Both the position numbers and the translations under genes were made by a program. A stretch of 64,000 nt of DNA from Streptomyces sp. MBT53. Lineage in GTDB: Bacteria; Actinomycetota; Actinomycetes; Streptomycetales; Streptomycetaceae. The DNA is taken from NCBI RefSeq assembly GCF_016654115.1, contig NZ_JAEQAZ010000014.1:1-64000 (forward strand). Direction: 5' to 3'. The notes beneath the pieces are model-generated. The model ran no database searches. It saw only the letters and a program-made list of their open reading frames with translations, and was not told the DNA's origin. Every line of letters begins with the position of its first letter. The stretch's first letter is position 1. Shown here piece by piece: positions 1 through 9,031 of this stretch.

Positions 1-23
1 TCACGATTGGGAAGTCCTTTCGG

Positions 24-1172
24 TCAGTGGGGGAACTGGACGGCGGCGCCGCTGTCGACGAGGTCGTCGGCGTCGGCGATCTCCCAGTCCCGGAAGACGG
101 CACGGGTGTCCGCCCCTACAGGTGGTGCGGCCGGGCCGGGGCTCGACGGTGTCGCCGAGAAGCGGGGTGCCGCGGCCGGCTGCACGACGCCCTCCCGGGT
201 GAACAGGCTGCCCCGCGCGGCCAGTTGGGGGTGTGCAGCCGCCTCGGTGAGACCGAGGACGGGTGCGACGCAGGCGTCGGTGCCCTCGAACAGGGCCGCC
301 CATTCGTCGCGGGTGCGCTCGGCGAAGCGTTCGGCCAGCCGACGGCGCAGCTCCGGCCAGGTCGACCGGTCGTGCTGAAGTCCGGGGTCGATGTCCAGCT
401 TCAGCAGCTCGATCAGGCTCCGGTAGAACTTGGCTTCGAGGGCGCCGACCGCCACATGTCCGCCGCCCTTGGTCTCGTAGACGGCGTAGAAGGGCCAGCC
501 GCCGTCGAGTTGGTTGATCCCCCGCTCGTCGGTCCATGCCCCGCGCCCGAGTTTGCCGAAGGTGCTCGCGAGGAGATGGGCCGTGCCGTCGACGATGGCC
601 GCGTCGACGACCTGACCGACTCCCGTACGTCCTACGGCATGTAGCGCGGCGAGTACGCCGATCACGAGGTAGCAGCCGCCGCCCCCGAAGTCGCCGACGA
701 GGTTGAGCGGTATCTGCGGCGGGCCCGCCGCGTCGCCGATCGCGCCGAGCGCGCCGGTGAGGGCGATGTAGGTGAGGTCGTGTCCGGCGGCCGCGGCGAG
801 CGGTCCGGTCTGGCCCCAGCCGGTCATCCTGCCGTAGACCAGCCGGGGGTTGCGGGCCAGGCACTCGTGGGGTCCGATGCCCAGGCGTTCGGTGACGCCG
901 GGGCGGAATCCCTCGATCAACACATCGGCGCGTTCGGCGAGTTGGAGGAGCGCGGCGGGTCCTGCCAGGTGTTTCAGGTCGAGTACGACCGACCGCTTCC
1001 CCCGGTTGAGGACGTCCGCGGGTCCGCCCGCGTCGGGCTCGGCCGCCCGCTCGGGCCGGTCCACCCGGACGACCTCCGCACCGAGATCGGCGAGCAGCAT
1101 CCCGGCGAACGGGCCCGGCCCGATGCCCCCCAGCTCGACCACGCGGCAGCCGGACAGCGGTCCTGCGCTCAC
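24..1172 (-). CDS. Alpha-methylacyl-CoA racemase-like CaiB/BaiF protein
   Basis: This 382-residue CoA-transferase-fold protein looks like an alpha-methylacyl-CoA racemase, which inverts the 2-methyl stereocentre so that branched acyl-CoAs can enter beta-oxidation. Visible signs are the N-terminal GIGPGPFAGMLLADLGAEV nucleotide-fold stretch, LNRGKRSV near residue 56, and the putative acid/base pair His131 (AAGHDLTY) and Asp161 (GDFGGGG). These match the spacing of the mycobacterial MCR pair (His126/Asp156). GTG is preceded by GGAGGG. It is the last complete gene of an eight-gene minus-strand run. After its stop a GAAAGGA sits before a GTG at base 4, so the operon probably continues off the window. 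A generic CoA transferase is the alternative. Confidence 0.82.
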   Translation of the reverse strand: MSAGPLSGCRVVELGGIGPGPFAGMLLADLGAEVVRVDRPERAAEPDAGGPADVLNRGKRSVVLDLKHLAGPAALLQLAERADVLIEGFRPGVTERLGIGPHECLARNPRLVYGRMTGWGQTGPLAAAAGHDLTYIALTGALGAIGDAAGPPQIPLNLVGDFGGGGCYLVIGVLAALHAVGRTGVGQVVDAAIVDGTAHLLASTFGKLGRGAWTDERGINQLDGGWPFYAVYETKGGGHVAVGALEAKFYRSLIELLKLDIDPGLQHDRSTWPELRRRLAERFAERTRDEWAALFEGTDACVAPVLGLTEAAAHPQLAARGSLFTREGVVQPAAAPRFSATPSSPGPAAPPVGADTRAVFRDWEIADADDLVDSGAAVQFPH

Positions 1173-1224
1173 AACACCCTCCCTGGCAGCCTGAGTTGAG
1201 GATCCTGGTGCTTCTACGACGCTG

Positions 1225-1989
1225 TCAGCGTCCCTTCCAGACCGGCGGGCGCTTCTCGGCGAACGCGGCGGCGCCCTCCCTCGCGTCCTCGGACGAGAAC
1301 ACCGGCGAGGCGATCTCGGCCTGCCGGATCCAGCCCTCCGCCAGCGTCCAGTCGGCGGCGGACTGCGCGATCTCTTTGGTGGCGGCGACGGCGAGGGGGC
1401 CGTTCGCCGCGATGGTCGCGGCGAGTTCCAGCGCGCCGGCGAGTGCGCCGCCCTCGTCGGTGAGCCGGTTGACCAGTCCGACCTCGGCCGCGCGTTCGGC
1501 GGTGATGGGCTCGCCGGTCAGCAGCAGCTCCAACGCGATGGCGTACGGGACCCGTTGGGGCAGGCGCAGGGCCGCACCGGCCCGGGCGACCAGGGACCGC
1601 GTCACCTCCGGTACCCCGACCCGCGCGGTGCGGGACGCCACGACGAGGTCGCAGGCGAGCAGCAGCTCGAAGCCGCCGGCCAGCGCCCAGCCCTCCACTG
1701 CCGCGATCAGCGGCTTGCGCGGCGGGGTGATGGTGATCCCGCACAGCCCCCGGCCCTCGATCGCGGGGCTCTCACCGCGCAGCCACGCCTTGAGGTCCAT
1801 GCCCGCCGAGAACGTGCCCCCCGCTCCCGTGAGCACGCCGACCCGCAGCTCGTCCGTCTCGTCCAACTCGTCGACCGCGGCGGCGATTCCGGCGCCCACC
1901 CCGGCGTCCAACGCGTTCTTGACCTTGGGACGGTTGATCGTGATGACCTGGACCGCGCCCCGGCGCTCCACCAGCACTTCGTCCGACAC
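1225..1989 (-). CDS. Enoyl-CoA hydratase/isomerase family protein
   Basis: This is a 254-residue crotonase. The oxyanion-hole segments are visible as GGTFSAGMDLKAW and AAVEGWALAGGFELLLACDL, followed by GVPEVTRSLV, where the catalytic glutamate of enoyl-CoA hydratases normally lies. The expected role is hydration (or isomerisation) of a 2-enoyl-CoA in the catabolic pathway of this operon. GTG is chosen as start because AGGAGG lies four bases upstream. It follows the double-hotdog gene by 33 bases and precedes the racemase gene by 52. Crotonase sequence alone does not settle substrate or exact reaction. Confidence 0.85.
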   Translation of the reverse strand: MSDEVLVERRGAVQVITINRPKVKNALDAGVGAGIAAAVDELDETDELRVGVLTGAGGTFSAGMDLKAWLRGESPAIEGRGLCGITITPPRKPLIAAVEGWALAGGFELLLACDLVVASRTARVGVPEVTRSLVARAGAALRLPQRVPYAIALELLLTGEPITAERAAEVGLVNRLTDEGGALAGALELAATIAANGPLAVAATKEIAQSAADWTLAEGWIRQAEIASPVFSSEDAREGAAAFAEKRPPVWKGR

Positions 1990-2022
1990 CTTGCCTCCTG
2001 AGTTCTCGTTCTCGATGGCCGT

Positions 2023-3273
2023 TCACTTGACGGCGAACCGCTCCAGTTCGTGGGCGACCATGCCGTCCAGGTCCCGGGCGGGCGGCTCGGGCAGTTCGAC
2101 GGCCCGCTCCCTGGTCGGCAGCAGCACAACCGCCCTGCCGGGTGTGGTGACTTCGCCGCGCTGGTTCTCGCAGCGCACGTCGATGTGCACCTCGCTCCGT
2201 CCGTCCACCTGCCGTTTGTCGACGACCGTGCCGCGCACCCAGGTGGTGTCGCCGAGGTAGTTGAACTTGCGGTGTTCGCAGCGCAGTTGCCACAGCCAGC
2301 CGTCGTCGCCGATCCAGTCGGTGAGGAGGTGGCAGAGCCAGGTCTCGCGCATGCCGCCGTAGTCGTAGGGGTTGGGCAGGCCGAGTTCGCGGGCCCGCTC
2401 GGGTTCCCAGTGCAGGCGCTGCACGGTGTCGGGGACGCCCAGGCGGTTGGGCGGGTAGAGGCCGGGGGCCTTGCGCCGTACGGCCGCTGCGATGCCGAAG
2501 GCGCCGGGCGGGGTGAGCTGCATGCCCCAGCCCAGGTGCCAGACGACCACGTCCGTCGTGGTCAACGGGCCCTTCACGCGGGGTTGCAGCACCTCGCCGA
2601 CCTCGACGTCCTCCCAGTAGCGGGGTTCGGCGCCGCGCCGGGTCTCGGCGGCGTACGCGGCGTCGATCTCGGCCAACTGCTCGGGCGGGTACGGCTGTTG
2701 TTCGAGTGCTTCCTTGGCGCGCTTCTTCGACGTGTGACGCTCGGCGTTGATCCAGGTGCCGCGGCGCAGGGCGTGCATCTCGCCGCGTCCGTTGGCGTAG
2801 AGGTAGTCGCGGACGACGTGTGCGGTGCGTCCGCCGAAGCTGCTGCGCTTGAGTTCCACGCCGACCTGGGTCTGCAACACCCGGCAGCGGTCGCCCAGTT
2901 GGAGGGGCTGCCACCACTCGAACTCCATCACCGCCTGATAGGAACCGAGGCCCGCGAAGGGGTCGCCCTTGAGGAGCGCCTTGGTCTCCGGGTCCGGTGC
3001 CGGGGCCGCGTCCTCCCCCATCGTGTAGAGGAAGGTCGGCGGGGCTACGAGCGCGCCCCAGCGGGTCTTCGCGGCGTACTCCGGGTCGCAGTACAGGGGG
3101 TTGGCGTCGCCGTAGCCGTAGGCGAAGTGGCGTGAACCGTCCCACGTCACCTCGTAGTTGTGCGGCGGGTTGCGCTGCGGCTGGGGGACGCCCAGGCGGC
3201 GCCGGGAGCGTTCGACCGCCTCGTCCGTGAGCACGCCGAACTGCTCGGCCGGCTTCTGCTCGGTATCGCTCAC
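2023..3273 (-). CDS. Double-hotdog MaoC/FAS1-like dehydratase
   Basis: This 416-residue protein resembles actinobacterial fused dehydratases with an N-terminal FAS1-type MaoC hotdog (roughly residues 10-170) and a second C-terminal hotdog (roughly 215-400). Typical pieces are the FAYGYGDANPLYCD stretch in the first half and WVRGTVVDK followed by CENQRGEVTTPGRAVV at the end. Such proteins hydrate 2-enoyl-CoA or act as acyl-CoA thioester hydratases in steroid, terpenoid and aromatic breakdown. The GTG start overlaps the stop of the upstream CoA ligase by four bases (GTGA) and has AAGGAGG in front, so the two are translationally coupled. The substrate is not known. Confidence 0.75.
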   Translation of the reverse strand: MSDTEQKPAEQFGVLTDEAVERSRRRLGVPQPQRNPPHNYEVTWDGSRHFAYGYGDANPLYCDPEYAAKTRWGALVAPPTFLYTMGEDAAPAPDPETKALLKGDPFAGLGSYQAVMEFEWWQPLQLGDRCRVLQTQVGVELKRSSFGGRTAHVVRDYLYANGRGEMHALRRGTWINAERHTSKKRAKEALEQQPYPPEQLAEIDAAYAAETRRGAEPRYWEDVEVGEVLQPRVKGPLTTTDVVVWHLGWGMQLTPPGAFGIAAAVRRKAPGLYPPNRLGVPDTVQRLHWEPERARELGLPNPYDYGGMRETWLCHLLTDWIGDDGWLWQLRCEHRKFNYLGDTTWVRGTVVDKRQVDGRSEVHIDVRCENQRGEVTTPGRAVVLLPTRERAVELPEPPARDLDGMVAHELERFAVK

Positions 3274-4814
3274 CGGTCAACCTCCTTGCTGGACACCGCG
3301 GTTACTCCTTCGGGCACTGACGCTCCGGCGGGTTCGGCGAGCCGGGCCCGTACGAGGTCGAGGAGTTCGACGCGGCTGACCTTGCTCGACGGGGTGCGGG
3401 GCAGCTGGTCGAGCACGACGATGTGGGCGGGCACCTCGTACGGGGTGAGGTGGGTGCGGCACAGGGCGGTGAGTTCGACCGCGTCCGGTGCGGGTTGCCC
3501 CGGCTCCAACTCGACCGCTGCGACCGGTACTTCACCGAGCCGTGGCTCGGGCAGTCCGGCGACGGCCGCCTCGCGTACGGCGGCGTGGGTCTCCAGGACG
3601 CGTTTGACGGTCTCCGGCTGCACCTTGAAGCCGCCGCGGATGATGGCGTCGTCGGCACGGCCCTCGATCCACACGAACCGGTCGGCGTCGATGCGGGCCA
3701 GGTCGCTGGTCTTCATCCAGGTCCGGCCGCCGTGGGTGCTCTGCTCGGTACGGACCTCCAGTCGGCCGGTCCGGCCGGCCGGCAGCTCGGTGCCGTCCTC
3801 TCCCGTCACCCTCAACTCGACGCCGGCGAAGGCCCGTCCGGCGCTGCCCGCCTTGCGCTGCCACCAGTGTTCGTGCAGCGCGAGGGTCCAGCCCGCGACG
3901 GCTCCGGCGAACTCCGTCGCGCCGTAGGTCATCAGGACGGGGATGCCGTACGTGCGGAAGAAGGCGTCGGCGAGTTCCGGCGGGCAGGGGGCCGTGCCGG
4001 AGGTGACCACCTGGAGCGTGGCGAGGCGTTCCTTCGGGATCCGTGCGTCGAGTACGGCGCGGATCGCGGCCGGGACCAGACTCGCCGCGCGCAGTCGGTG
4101 GCGTTCGACGGCGCTCACCCAGGGCTCGACAACGAACTTGGGCATGAGGAGCATGCGGCGGCCGGTCGCGAGGCAGGCGAGGGCCCGCCACAGTCCGCCG
4201 ATGTGCACGAGCGGGGTGGCCACCAGGGACGCCGACTCCGACAGGAGCCGGTCGTCCTTGCGTGTCTGGCCGCCGGAGACGAGGGCCTGGTCGAGCTGGC
4301 CGATGCGCAGGTGGACGCGTTTCGGGGGGCCGGTGGTGCCGGAGGTGAGCATCTCCACGGCGACACCCGGACTCGTCGGTGCCTCGGCGGGTGCCGTGCC
4401 GCCCGCAGGTCGTAGGGACCCGTCGGTGTCCAGTTCAAGGGCCGCGCCCTGTGCGGTCACAGCGTTCAACACGCCCTCGCGGGCGAGGACTTCGGCTCCG
4501 GACACGACGACGGGTGGGGTGCAGCGGGCGATGTCCGCGGCGAGGCGGGCGGCGGGCTGGAGCGGGCTGAGCATGACCAGGCAGCGGCCGGAGGCGATCA
4601 CCGCGGCGACCACGGCGACGTGCTCGGGCCGGTTCTCCAGGACGACTCCGACGCGGGCGCCCGCGGGCAGGCCGAGCGCGTCGAGTGCGTCGCCGAGGCC
4701 CCGCGCGGTGCGCTGGACCTGTCCCCAGGTCCACCAGTTCCGGTCGTACTCGATCGCCTCGGCAGCCGCGGGCGCTTCCGCCAGCAGGCGGGACAGGCGG
4801 TCGCGAATTCCCAC
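3270..4814 (-). CDS. AMP-binding acyl-CoA synthetase
   Basis: This 514-residue ANL-superfamily ligase activates a carboxylic acid to its acyl-CoA through an acyl-adenylate. The P-loop-like motif MLTSGTTGPPKRV, the MTYGATEF block, the EGRADDAIIRGGFKVQPE hinge and a C-terminal lysine in LPRTPSSKVSR are all visible. The GTG at 4814 is chosen because GAAAGG lies eight bases upstream; longer in-frame extensions would run into the acyl-CoA dehydrogenase gene. It sits 29 bases after that dehydrogenase and overlaps the hotdog gene by four bases. It is probably the entry enzyme of the minus-strand operon. The chain length and type of acid are undetermined. Confidence 0.85.
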   Translation of the reverse strand: MGIRDRLSRLLAEAPAAAEAIEYDRNWWTWGQVQRTARGLGDALDALGLPAGARVGVVLENRPEHVAVVAAVIASGRCLVMLSPLQPAARLAADIARCTPPVVVSGAEVLAREGVLNAVTAQGAALELDTDGSLRPAGGTAPAEAPTSPGVAVEMLTSGTTGPPKRVHLRIGQLDQALVSGGQTRKDDRLLSESASLVATPLVHIGGLWRALACLATGRRMLLMPKFVVEPWVSAVERHRLRAASLVPAAIRAVLDARIPKERLATLQVVTSGTAPCPPELADAFFRTYGIPVLMTYGATEFAGAVAGWTLALHEHWWQRKAGSAGRAFAGVELRVTGEDGTELPAGRTGRLEVRTEQSTHGGRTWMKTSDLARIDADRFVWIEGRADDAIIRGGFKVQPETVKRVLETHAAVREAAVAGLPEPRLGEVPVAAVELEPGQPAPDAVELTALCRTHLTPYEVPAHIVVLDQLPRTPSSKVSRVELLDLVRARLAEPAGASVPEGVTAVSSKEVDR

Positions 4815-4843
4815 GTGATGAACCTTTCGACAGGACGTCGGTC

Positions 4844-5974
4844 TCAGATTCCGACCAGGTCGGCCAACCGGCTCCGGTGCGTCGCCGGGCCTCCGAACAA
4901 CTGCTCCGACGACTTGGCGCGCTTCAGATGGAGGTGTGCGTCGTGCTCCCACGTGTAGCCGATGCCGCCGTGGATCTGGATGTTCTCCTTGGCCGCTCGG
5001 GTGAAGGCCTGCGCGCAGCAGGCGGCGGCCAGGGCGGCGGACACCGGCAGTTCCGCGGGCACCAACTGCTCGCCGGATTGCGGTGGTTCAGCGGCGGCGA
5101 CGGCCGTCGCGTGGTAGGCCGCCGACCGGGCGCCCTCCACGGCGACGAGCAGGTCGGCGCACTTGTGCTTGATCGCCTGGAACGAGCCGATGGGGCGCCC
5201 GAACTGCACCCGGACCTTCGCGTAGGCCACGGCCGCGTCGAGGCATGCCTGTGCCCCGCCGACCTGTTCGGCGGCGAGCGCCACCGCCACGAGGTCGAGC
5301 ACGGTACGCAGATACGGCGTGGCGTCCCCGCCCGGGCCGACCCGCAGCGCGGGCGCGCCGTCGAGGTCGACGCGGGCCAGTCGCCGGGTCGGGTCGAGGG
5401 TCTCCAGCCGGGTGCGGGTCACTCCGGGGGCGTCTCCGTCGACGGCGAAGAGCCCAAGTCCCGTGCCGGTGCGGGCCATTACGAGGATCAGGTCGGCAGT
5501 GTGGCCGTCGACGACGAACATCTTGGTGCCCGTCACGGTCCCGTTCTCGGCCGAGGTCTCGATGTCCTCCAGCCGCCAGGAGCCGCGTTCCTCCGTCATG
5601 GCCAGGGTGGCCGTCAGCGTTCCGTCGGCGATCGCGGGCAGCCAGCGTGACTTCGCCGTCTCGTCGCCGGAGGCCGTGAGGGCCTGGCCGGCGAGTGCCA
5701 CGGTCGCGAAGTACGGCGACGGCAGCAGCACCCGTCCGGTCTCCTCCAGTACGATCCCCAACTCGACGGGCCCGCCGCCGGATCCGCCGTACTCCTCGGG
5801 CAACGCGAGCCCGTGGAGGCCGAGTTGGTCGGCCATCTGCCGCCACAGCAGGGGATCGTGGCCCTCGGCTGAGTCCATCGCGCGGCGTACGGCGGCGCTC
5901 GGTGCCTTGTCGGTGAGGAAGCGCCGTAGTGTCGTACGGAGTTCCTCCTGCTCCTCGGTGAACGTCAGTGCCAC
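4844..5974 (-). CDS. Acyl-CoA dehydrogenase
   Basis: This 376-residue FAD acyl-CoA dehydrogenase has the usual three-part layout: an N-terminal helical part with LALPEEYGGSGGG, a central beta domain with AMTEERGSW, and a C-terminal helical domain with VQFGRPIGSFQAIKHKCADL and IQIHGGIGYTWEHDAHLHLKRA. It would introduce a 2,3-double bond into an acyl-CoA and pass electrons to ETF. The GTG start at 5974 overlaps the stop of the VOC gene by ten bases (GTGGCACTGA), so translation is likely coupled. It resembles the short dehydrogenases of steroid/terpenoid catabolic clusters, some of which work as heterotetramers, but no obvious partner subunit is adjacent. Confidence 0.85.
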   Translation of the reverse strand: MALTFTEEQEELRTTLRRFLTDKAPSAAVRRAMDSAEGHDPLLWRQMADQLGLHGLALPEEYGGSGGGPVELGIVLEETGRVLLPSPYFATVALAGQALTASGDETAKSRWLPAIADGTLTATLAMTEERGSWRLEDIETSAENGTVTGTKMFVVDGHTADLILVMARTGTGLGLFAVDGDAPGVTRTRLETLDPTRRLARVDLDGAPALRVGPGGDATPYLRTVLDLVAVALAAEQVGGAQACLDAAVAYAKVRVQFGRPIGSFQAIKHKCADLLVAVEGARSAAYHATAVAAAEPPQSGEQLVPAELPVSAALAAACCAQAFTRAAKENIQIHGGIGYTWEHDAHLHLKRAKSSEQLFGGPATHRSRLADLVGI

Positions 5975-6438
5975 TGCGGTGCCTTGGAACGGAGGTAGTC
6001 GTCGAAGTCCGGCATGCGGGTGCGGTCGACGATCTCGATGCGTACGCCGTACGGGGCGAAGTGGTAGGCGAAGATGGACGGAGAGCCGTCGACGATCGCG
6101 CAGGCCTCCAGCGGGAAACCCGCCTCCTCCAGCCGTTTGGAGGTCGTCGGCAGGTCGTCGCAGAAGTAGCCGAGGTGATGGATGGTCAGGTCCCCGGACG
6201 GGGTCCATGGCGTGCCCGGGATCTCCTGCACGAGTTCGAGGTGCGGGGCGTCCAGCGAGTACGCGAAGCGCAGCGGGAGCACGCGCTCGCCGTCGGCCAT
6301 GCGCACGGTGAGGTCGAAGGCCTGGGTCTCCGTCCAGCGGTGGCCCGCGATCCGGGTGAACCAGGTCTTCGCCGCCTCGACGTCCGGGACCACGATTCCC
6401 GTGTGGTACAGGTCTGTCGGGTTGAGAGGTGAGGTCAT
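5965..6438 (-). CDS. VOC (glyoxalase/dioxygenase-fold) family protein
   Basis: This 157-residue vicinal-oxygen-chelate protein has paired beta-alpha-beta modules. The first begins LYHTGIVVPDVEAA, where the His is a typical metal ligand, and the second carries IHHLGYFCDDL and VRIEIVDRT. Members include glyoxalases, methylmalonyl-CoA epimerases and extradiol dioxygenases; length and single-domain form fit an epimerase, isomerase or lyase-like role, not a full dioxygenase. ATG at 6438 is preferred. An alternative GTG at 6450 would overlap the P450 stop (GTGA) but has poor ribosome-binding spacing. It lies between the P450 and acyl-CoA dehydrogenase genes and probably acts on one of their products. 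Exact activity is unknown. Confidence 0.7.
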   Translation of the reverse strand: MTSPLNPTDLYHTGIVVPDVEAAKTWFTRIAGHRWTETQAFDLTVRMADGERVLPLRFAYSLDAPHLELVQEIPGTPWTPSGDLTIHHLGYFCDDLPTTSKRLEEAGFPLEACAIVDGSPSIFAYHFAPYGVRIEIVDRTRMPDFDDYLRSKAPQWH

Positions 6439-6446
6439 GGCGGCGC

Positions 6447-7646
6447 TCACCACTCCAGCTGGAGCTGCTTGATGCCGTACATGTTGCCGTGCTGTTCGAG
6501 ATCCTGGCCGGGGGTGATCCCGTAGTCGGGGATGCGCCGGTGCCATTCCTCGACGGCGACGTTGAGTTCGAGGCGGGCGAGGTGGGAGCCGAGGCAGCGG
6601 TGCGGTCCCGAGCCGAACGCGATGTGGTTGGTGGTCTTGCGCCGCAGGTCCACTTCGAGGGGCCGCTCGAAGCGCTCGGGGTCGCGGTTGCTGACCGCGA
6701 GCGGAAGCATCACCATCTCCCCCGACCTGACCGGGCAGCCGCCGATCTCCACGTCCCGTGTCGCCTTGCGGGCGGGCACGACGAACGAGTAGACGCGGAG
6801 GATCTCCTCGACCGCCGTGGGGATCAGCGAGGGGTCGTCGACGATCGCCCTGCGCTGTTCCGGGTGCGTGGCGAAGTGGTAGAGGGCCCAGCCGATGGAG
6901 ATGGGGACGGTGTCGAAGCCGGCCTGGAACAGCAGGATGCAGAACGCGTGCATGTCCCGGTCGCTGATCGGCTCGTCGTCGATCGTCCAGGTCATGGCGC
7001 GGGACAGCAGGTCGTCGCGGGGCGCTTCGCGGCGGAGTGCGATCTGCTGCTCGAAGTACTCCGACACGGCGTTCATGGCGCTCAACTGCCGCTCGCCGTG
7101 AGGGTCTTCGCCGTGGGACAGATGCAGCAGGTCGTGGATCCAGTCGAGGAACTGCGGGAGGTCCTGCTCGGGCAGTCCCATCAGGCGCATGAAGATCAGG
7201 GTCGGGAAGCGGCGGGCGAACGAGTCCAGGACGTCGGCGGAGCCGCTGTCCTTCACCGCGTCGATCAGGCCGGACGCGACCTCGCGGATCTCCGGTTCGC
7301 GGGCGGCGACGGTCTTGGGCGAGAAGGCGCTGCCCAACAGGCGCCGCCACGCGGTGTGTTGGGGCGGGTCCAGCATCTCCGGGATCCACAGGAACCTGGG
7401 GTCCGGATCGAGTGCCGTGACGGACTGGTTGGAGAAGGTCCGCCAGTCCTGCAGTGCCTGCTGGACGGCCTCGCCCTCGGTGACGACCCAGTATCCGCGC
7501 GCGATGGTGCTGCGGAATCCGGAGTGGGTGCGGGCGATCTCGTCCCAGCGTTCCTGATGGCTGAGGACCGGGCCGCCGAGCCGGTTGTCGAAGTGGTAGG
7601 CGGGGACGCCCTGGTGGGTCCCGTCGGGTTCGAGGGTCGCGCTCAT
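6447..7646 (-). CDS. Cytochrome P450
   Basis: This is a 399-residue soluble class I bacterial P450. The heme-binding loop FGSGPHRCLGSHLA puts the thiolate ligand at Cys351. The I-helix oxygen-activation motif reads AGFDT, and the K-helix ExxR is seen as EILR. It would hydroxylate an unactivated carbon, probably as an early step in breaking down the cluster substrate. No ferredoxin or ferredoxin reductase gene is adjacent, so electrons must come from elsewhere. ATG at 7646 is chosen over the GTG just before it because AAAGGAG stands five bases upstream. It follows the CoA-transferase gene by 40 bases. Confidence 0.92.
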   Translation of the reverse strand: MSATLEPDGTHQGVPAYHFDNRLGGPVLSHQERWDEIARTHSGFRSTIARGYWVVTEGEAVQQALQDWRTFSNQSVTALDPDPRFLWIPEMLDPPQHTAWRRLLGSAFSPKTVAAREPEIREVASGLIDAVKDSGSADVLDSFARRFPTLIFMRLMGLPEQDLPQFLDWIHDLLHLSHGEDPHGERQLSAMNAVSEYFEQQIALRREAPRDDLLSRAMTWTIDDEPISDRDMHAFCILLFQAGFDTVPISIGWALYHFATHPEQRRAIVDDPSLIPTAVEEILRVYSFVVPARKATRDVEIGGCPVRSGEMVMLPLAVSNRDPERFERPLEVDLRRKTTNHIAFGSGPHRCLGSHLARLELNVAVEEWHRRIPDYGITPGQDLEQHGNMYGIKQLQLEW

Positions 7647-7686
7647 CACGGCTCCTTTCGTACGGTCGCTTCTTCACCCGCGGCAC

Positions 7687-8919
7687 TCATGTCGCGGCGC
7701 CGTCGATCTTCAGCGCGATCAGTTCCTCGTCGGAGAGACCGAGTGAGCGCAGCACCTCGTCGGTGTGTTCCGCGAACTGCGGTGCCCGGGTGATGTCGAC
7801 CGGGGTCTCGTCGAACTGGACGGGGTTGGCGACGAGTTCGCGGTCGACGCCGTCCGCGTCCACGACGGAGGCGATGAGTCCGTTGGCGCGCAGCGAGGGG
7901 TCCTGGCCGACCTCCCAGGCGTTCTGCACCACCGACCACTGGCCCTCGCCTCGGGAGAGGATCTCCACCCACTCCTCGAAGGGGCGGGACGCGATGAGTT
8001 CGGCGACGATGTCGGCCGCCTGAGCCGCGTTGGCCATCAACTTCTCGGCGCTGTCGAAGCGTTCGTCGGTGCCGAGTTCGCCACGTCCGGCGAGCTTGCA
8101 GAACTCGGCCCAGTAGCGGCCGGGTTGGAGCATCGACAGTTCGATCCAGCGTCCGTCCGAGGTCCGATACGCCCCGATGAGGGGGTTGGTGCGTGAGCCG
8201 TGCCGGGGCTGGACGTTCACCGGCAGCGGGCCGCCGTTCATCAGCGCCATGTTGACCGTGAACTGGGTCGCCCAGGCGCCGACGCCCAGCAACGATACGT
8301 CCACCACGGACGGTTCGCCGGTCGCCGCGCGGGAGAAGAGGGCGGCGGCGACACCGCCGGCGATGGTCATACCGCCCATCGAGTCGCCGTAGGCACCGGC
8401 GGGCATCCGGATCATCCGGTCCGAGCCCGGCGGTGTGACACCGGCGGCGCTGCCGCCGCGCGCCCAGAAGGCCGTGGAGTCGTAGCCGCCCTTCGTGGCC
8501 TCGTCCCCGCGCTGGCCGAAGCCACTGCCCCGTACGTAGATGATGTCCGGGTTGATGGCCCGGATGTCCTCCACCTCGATGCGCAGTTTCGCGCGGGCCT
8601 CGGGCAGGAAGTTGGTCAGGAACACATCGCTGCGGCGGACCAGTTCCTCGAACGCCTTGCGGGCCGACGGCTTCTCCAGCGCGAGGCCGACGCTGCGTTT
8701 GCCGCGGTTGGGTCCCTCCACGATCGGGAAGAACGACGACCCCTCACTGGTGGCGTCGTAACCGAGGACACGGACCAACCCCCTCTGTCCGTCGCCGCGT
8801 TCGGCGTGTTCGATCTTGATCACATCAGCGCCCCAGTCGGCGAGCACGGCACCCGCCGCCGGGACGAAGGTGAACTGGGCTACTTCGAGAACGCGTACGC
8901 CCTCCATCGGCCTGCGCAT
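7687..8919 (-). CDS. CaiB/BaiF family class III CoA-transferase
   Basis: This 410-residue protein is likely a formyl-CoA-transferase-type enzyme that moves CoA between carboxylates. The family's catalytic aspartate is visible at about residue 147 in GGYDSTAFWARGG, and NRGKRSVGL lies near residue 71. It is first in the eight-gene minus-strand operon and starts 112 bases from a divergent acyl-CoA dehydrogenase. ATG at 8919 is chosen because AGGAG lies seven bases upstream, inside the longer reading frame. It could activate the pathway acid without ATP, complementing the ligase. It is only distantly similar to the racemase at the other end of the operon. Confidence 0.82.
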   Translation of the reverse strand: MRRPMEGVRVLEVAQFTFVPAAGAVLADWGADVIKIEHAERGDGQRGLVRVLGYDATSEGSSFFPIVEGPNRGKRSVGLALEKPSARKAFEELVRRSDVFLTNFLPEARAKLRIEVEDIRAINPDIIYVRGSGFGQRGDEATKGGYDSTAFWARGGSAAGVTPPGSDRMIRMPAGAYGDSMGGMTIAGGVAAALFSRAATGEPSVVDVSLLGVGAWATQFTVNMALMNGGPLPVNVQPRHGSRTNPLIGAYRTSDGRWIELSMLQPGRYWAEFCKLAGRGELGTDERFDSAEKLMANAAQAADIVAELIASRPFEEWVEILSRGEGQWSVVQNAWEVGQDPSLRANGLIASVVDADGVDRELVANPVQFDETPVDITRAPQFAEHTDEVLRSLGLSDEELIALKIDGAAT

Positions 8920-8977
8920 CGACCAACTCCTCATACTCATCTGCCGTCACGCACTCCGAGTATGGACCGAACCTCGC

Positions 8978-8996
8978 TAAAAAGTATACTGTTTTG
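8978..8996. promoter_or_regulatory. AT-rich ATAC-centred operator/promoter element, site 1
   Basis: TAAAAAGTATACTGTTTTG stands out in GC-rich DNA between the divergent CoA-transferase and acyl-CoA dehydrogenase genes. Its centre AGTATACT is a perfect palindrome, flanked by A and T tracts. TATACT could itself be the -10 box for the gene starting at 9032. Closely related sequences occur at 15526, 16386 and 21705. Confidence 0.55.
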
Positions 8997-9031
8997 CTGT
9001 CGCCGACCAACCCGCACCTTCCGGAGGGCCG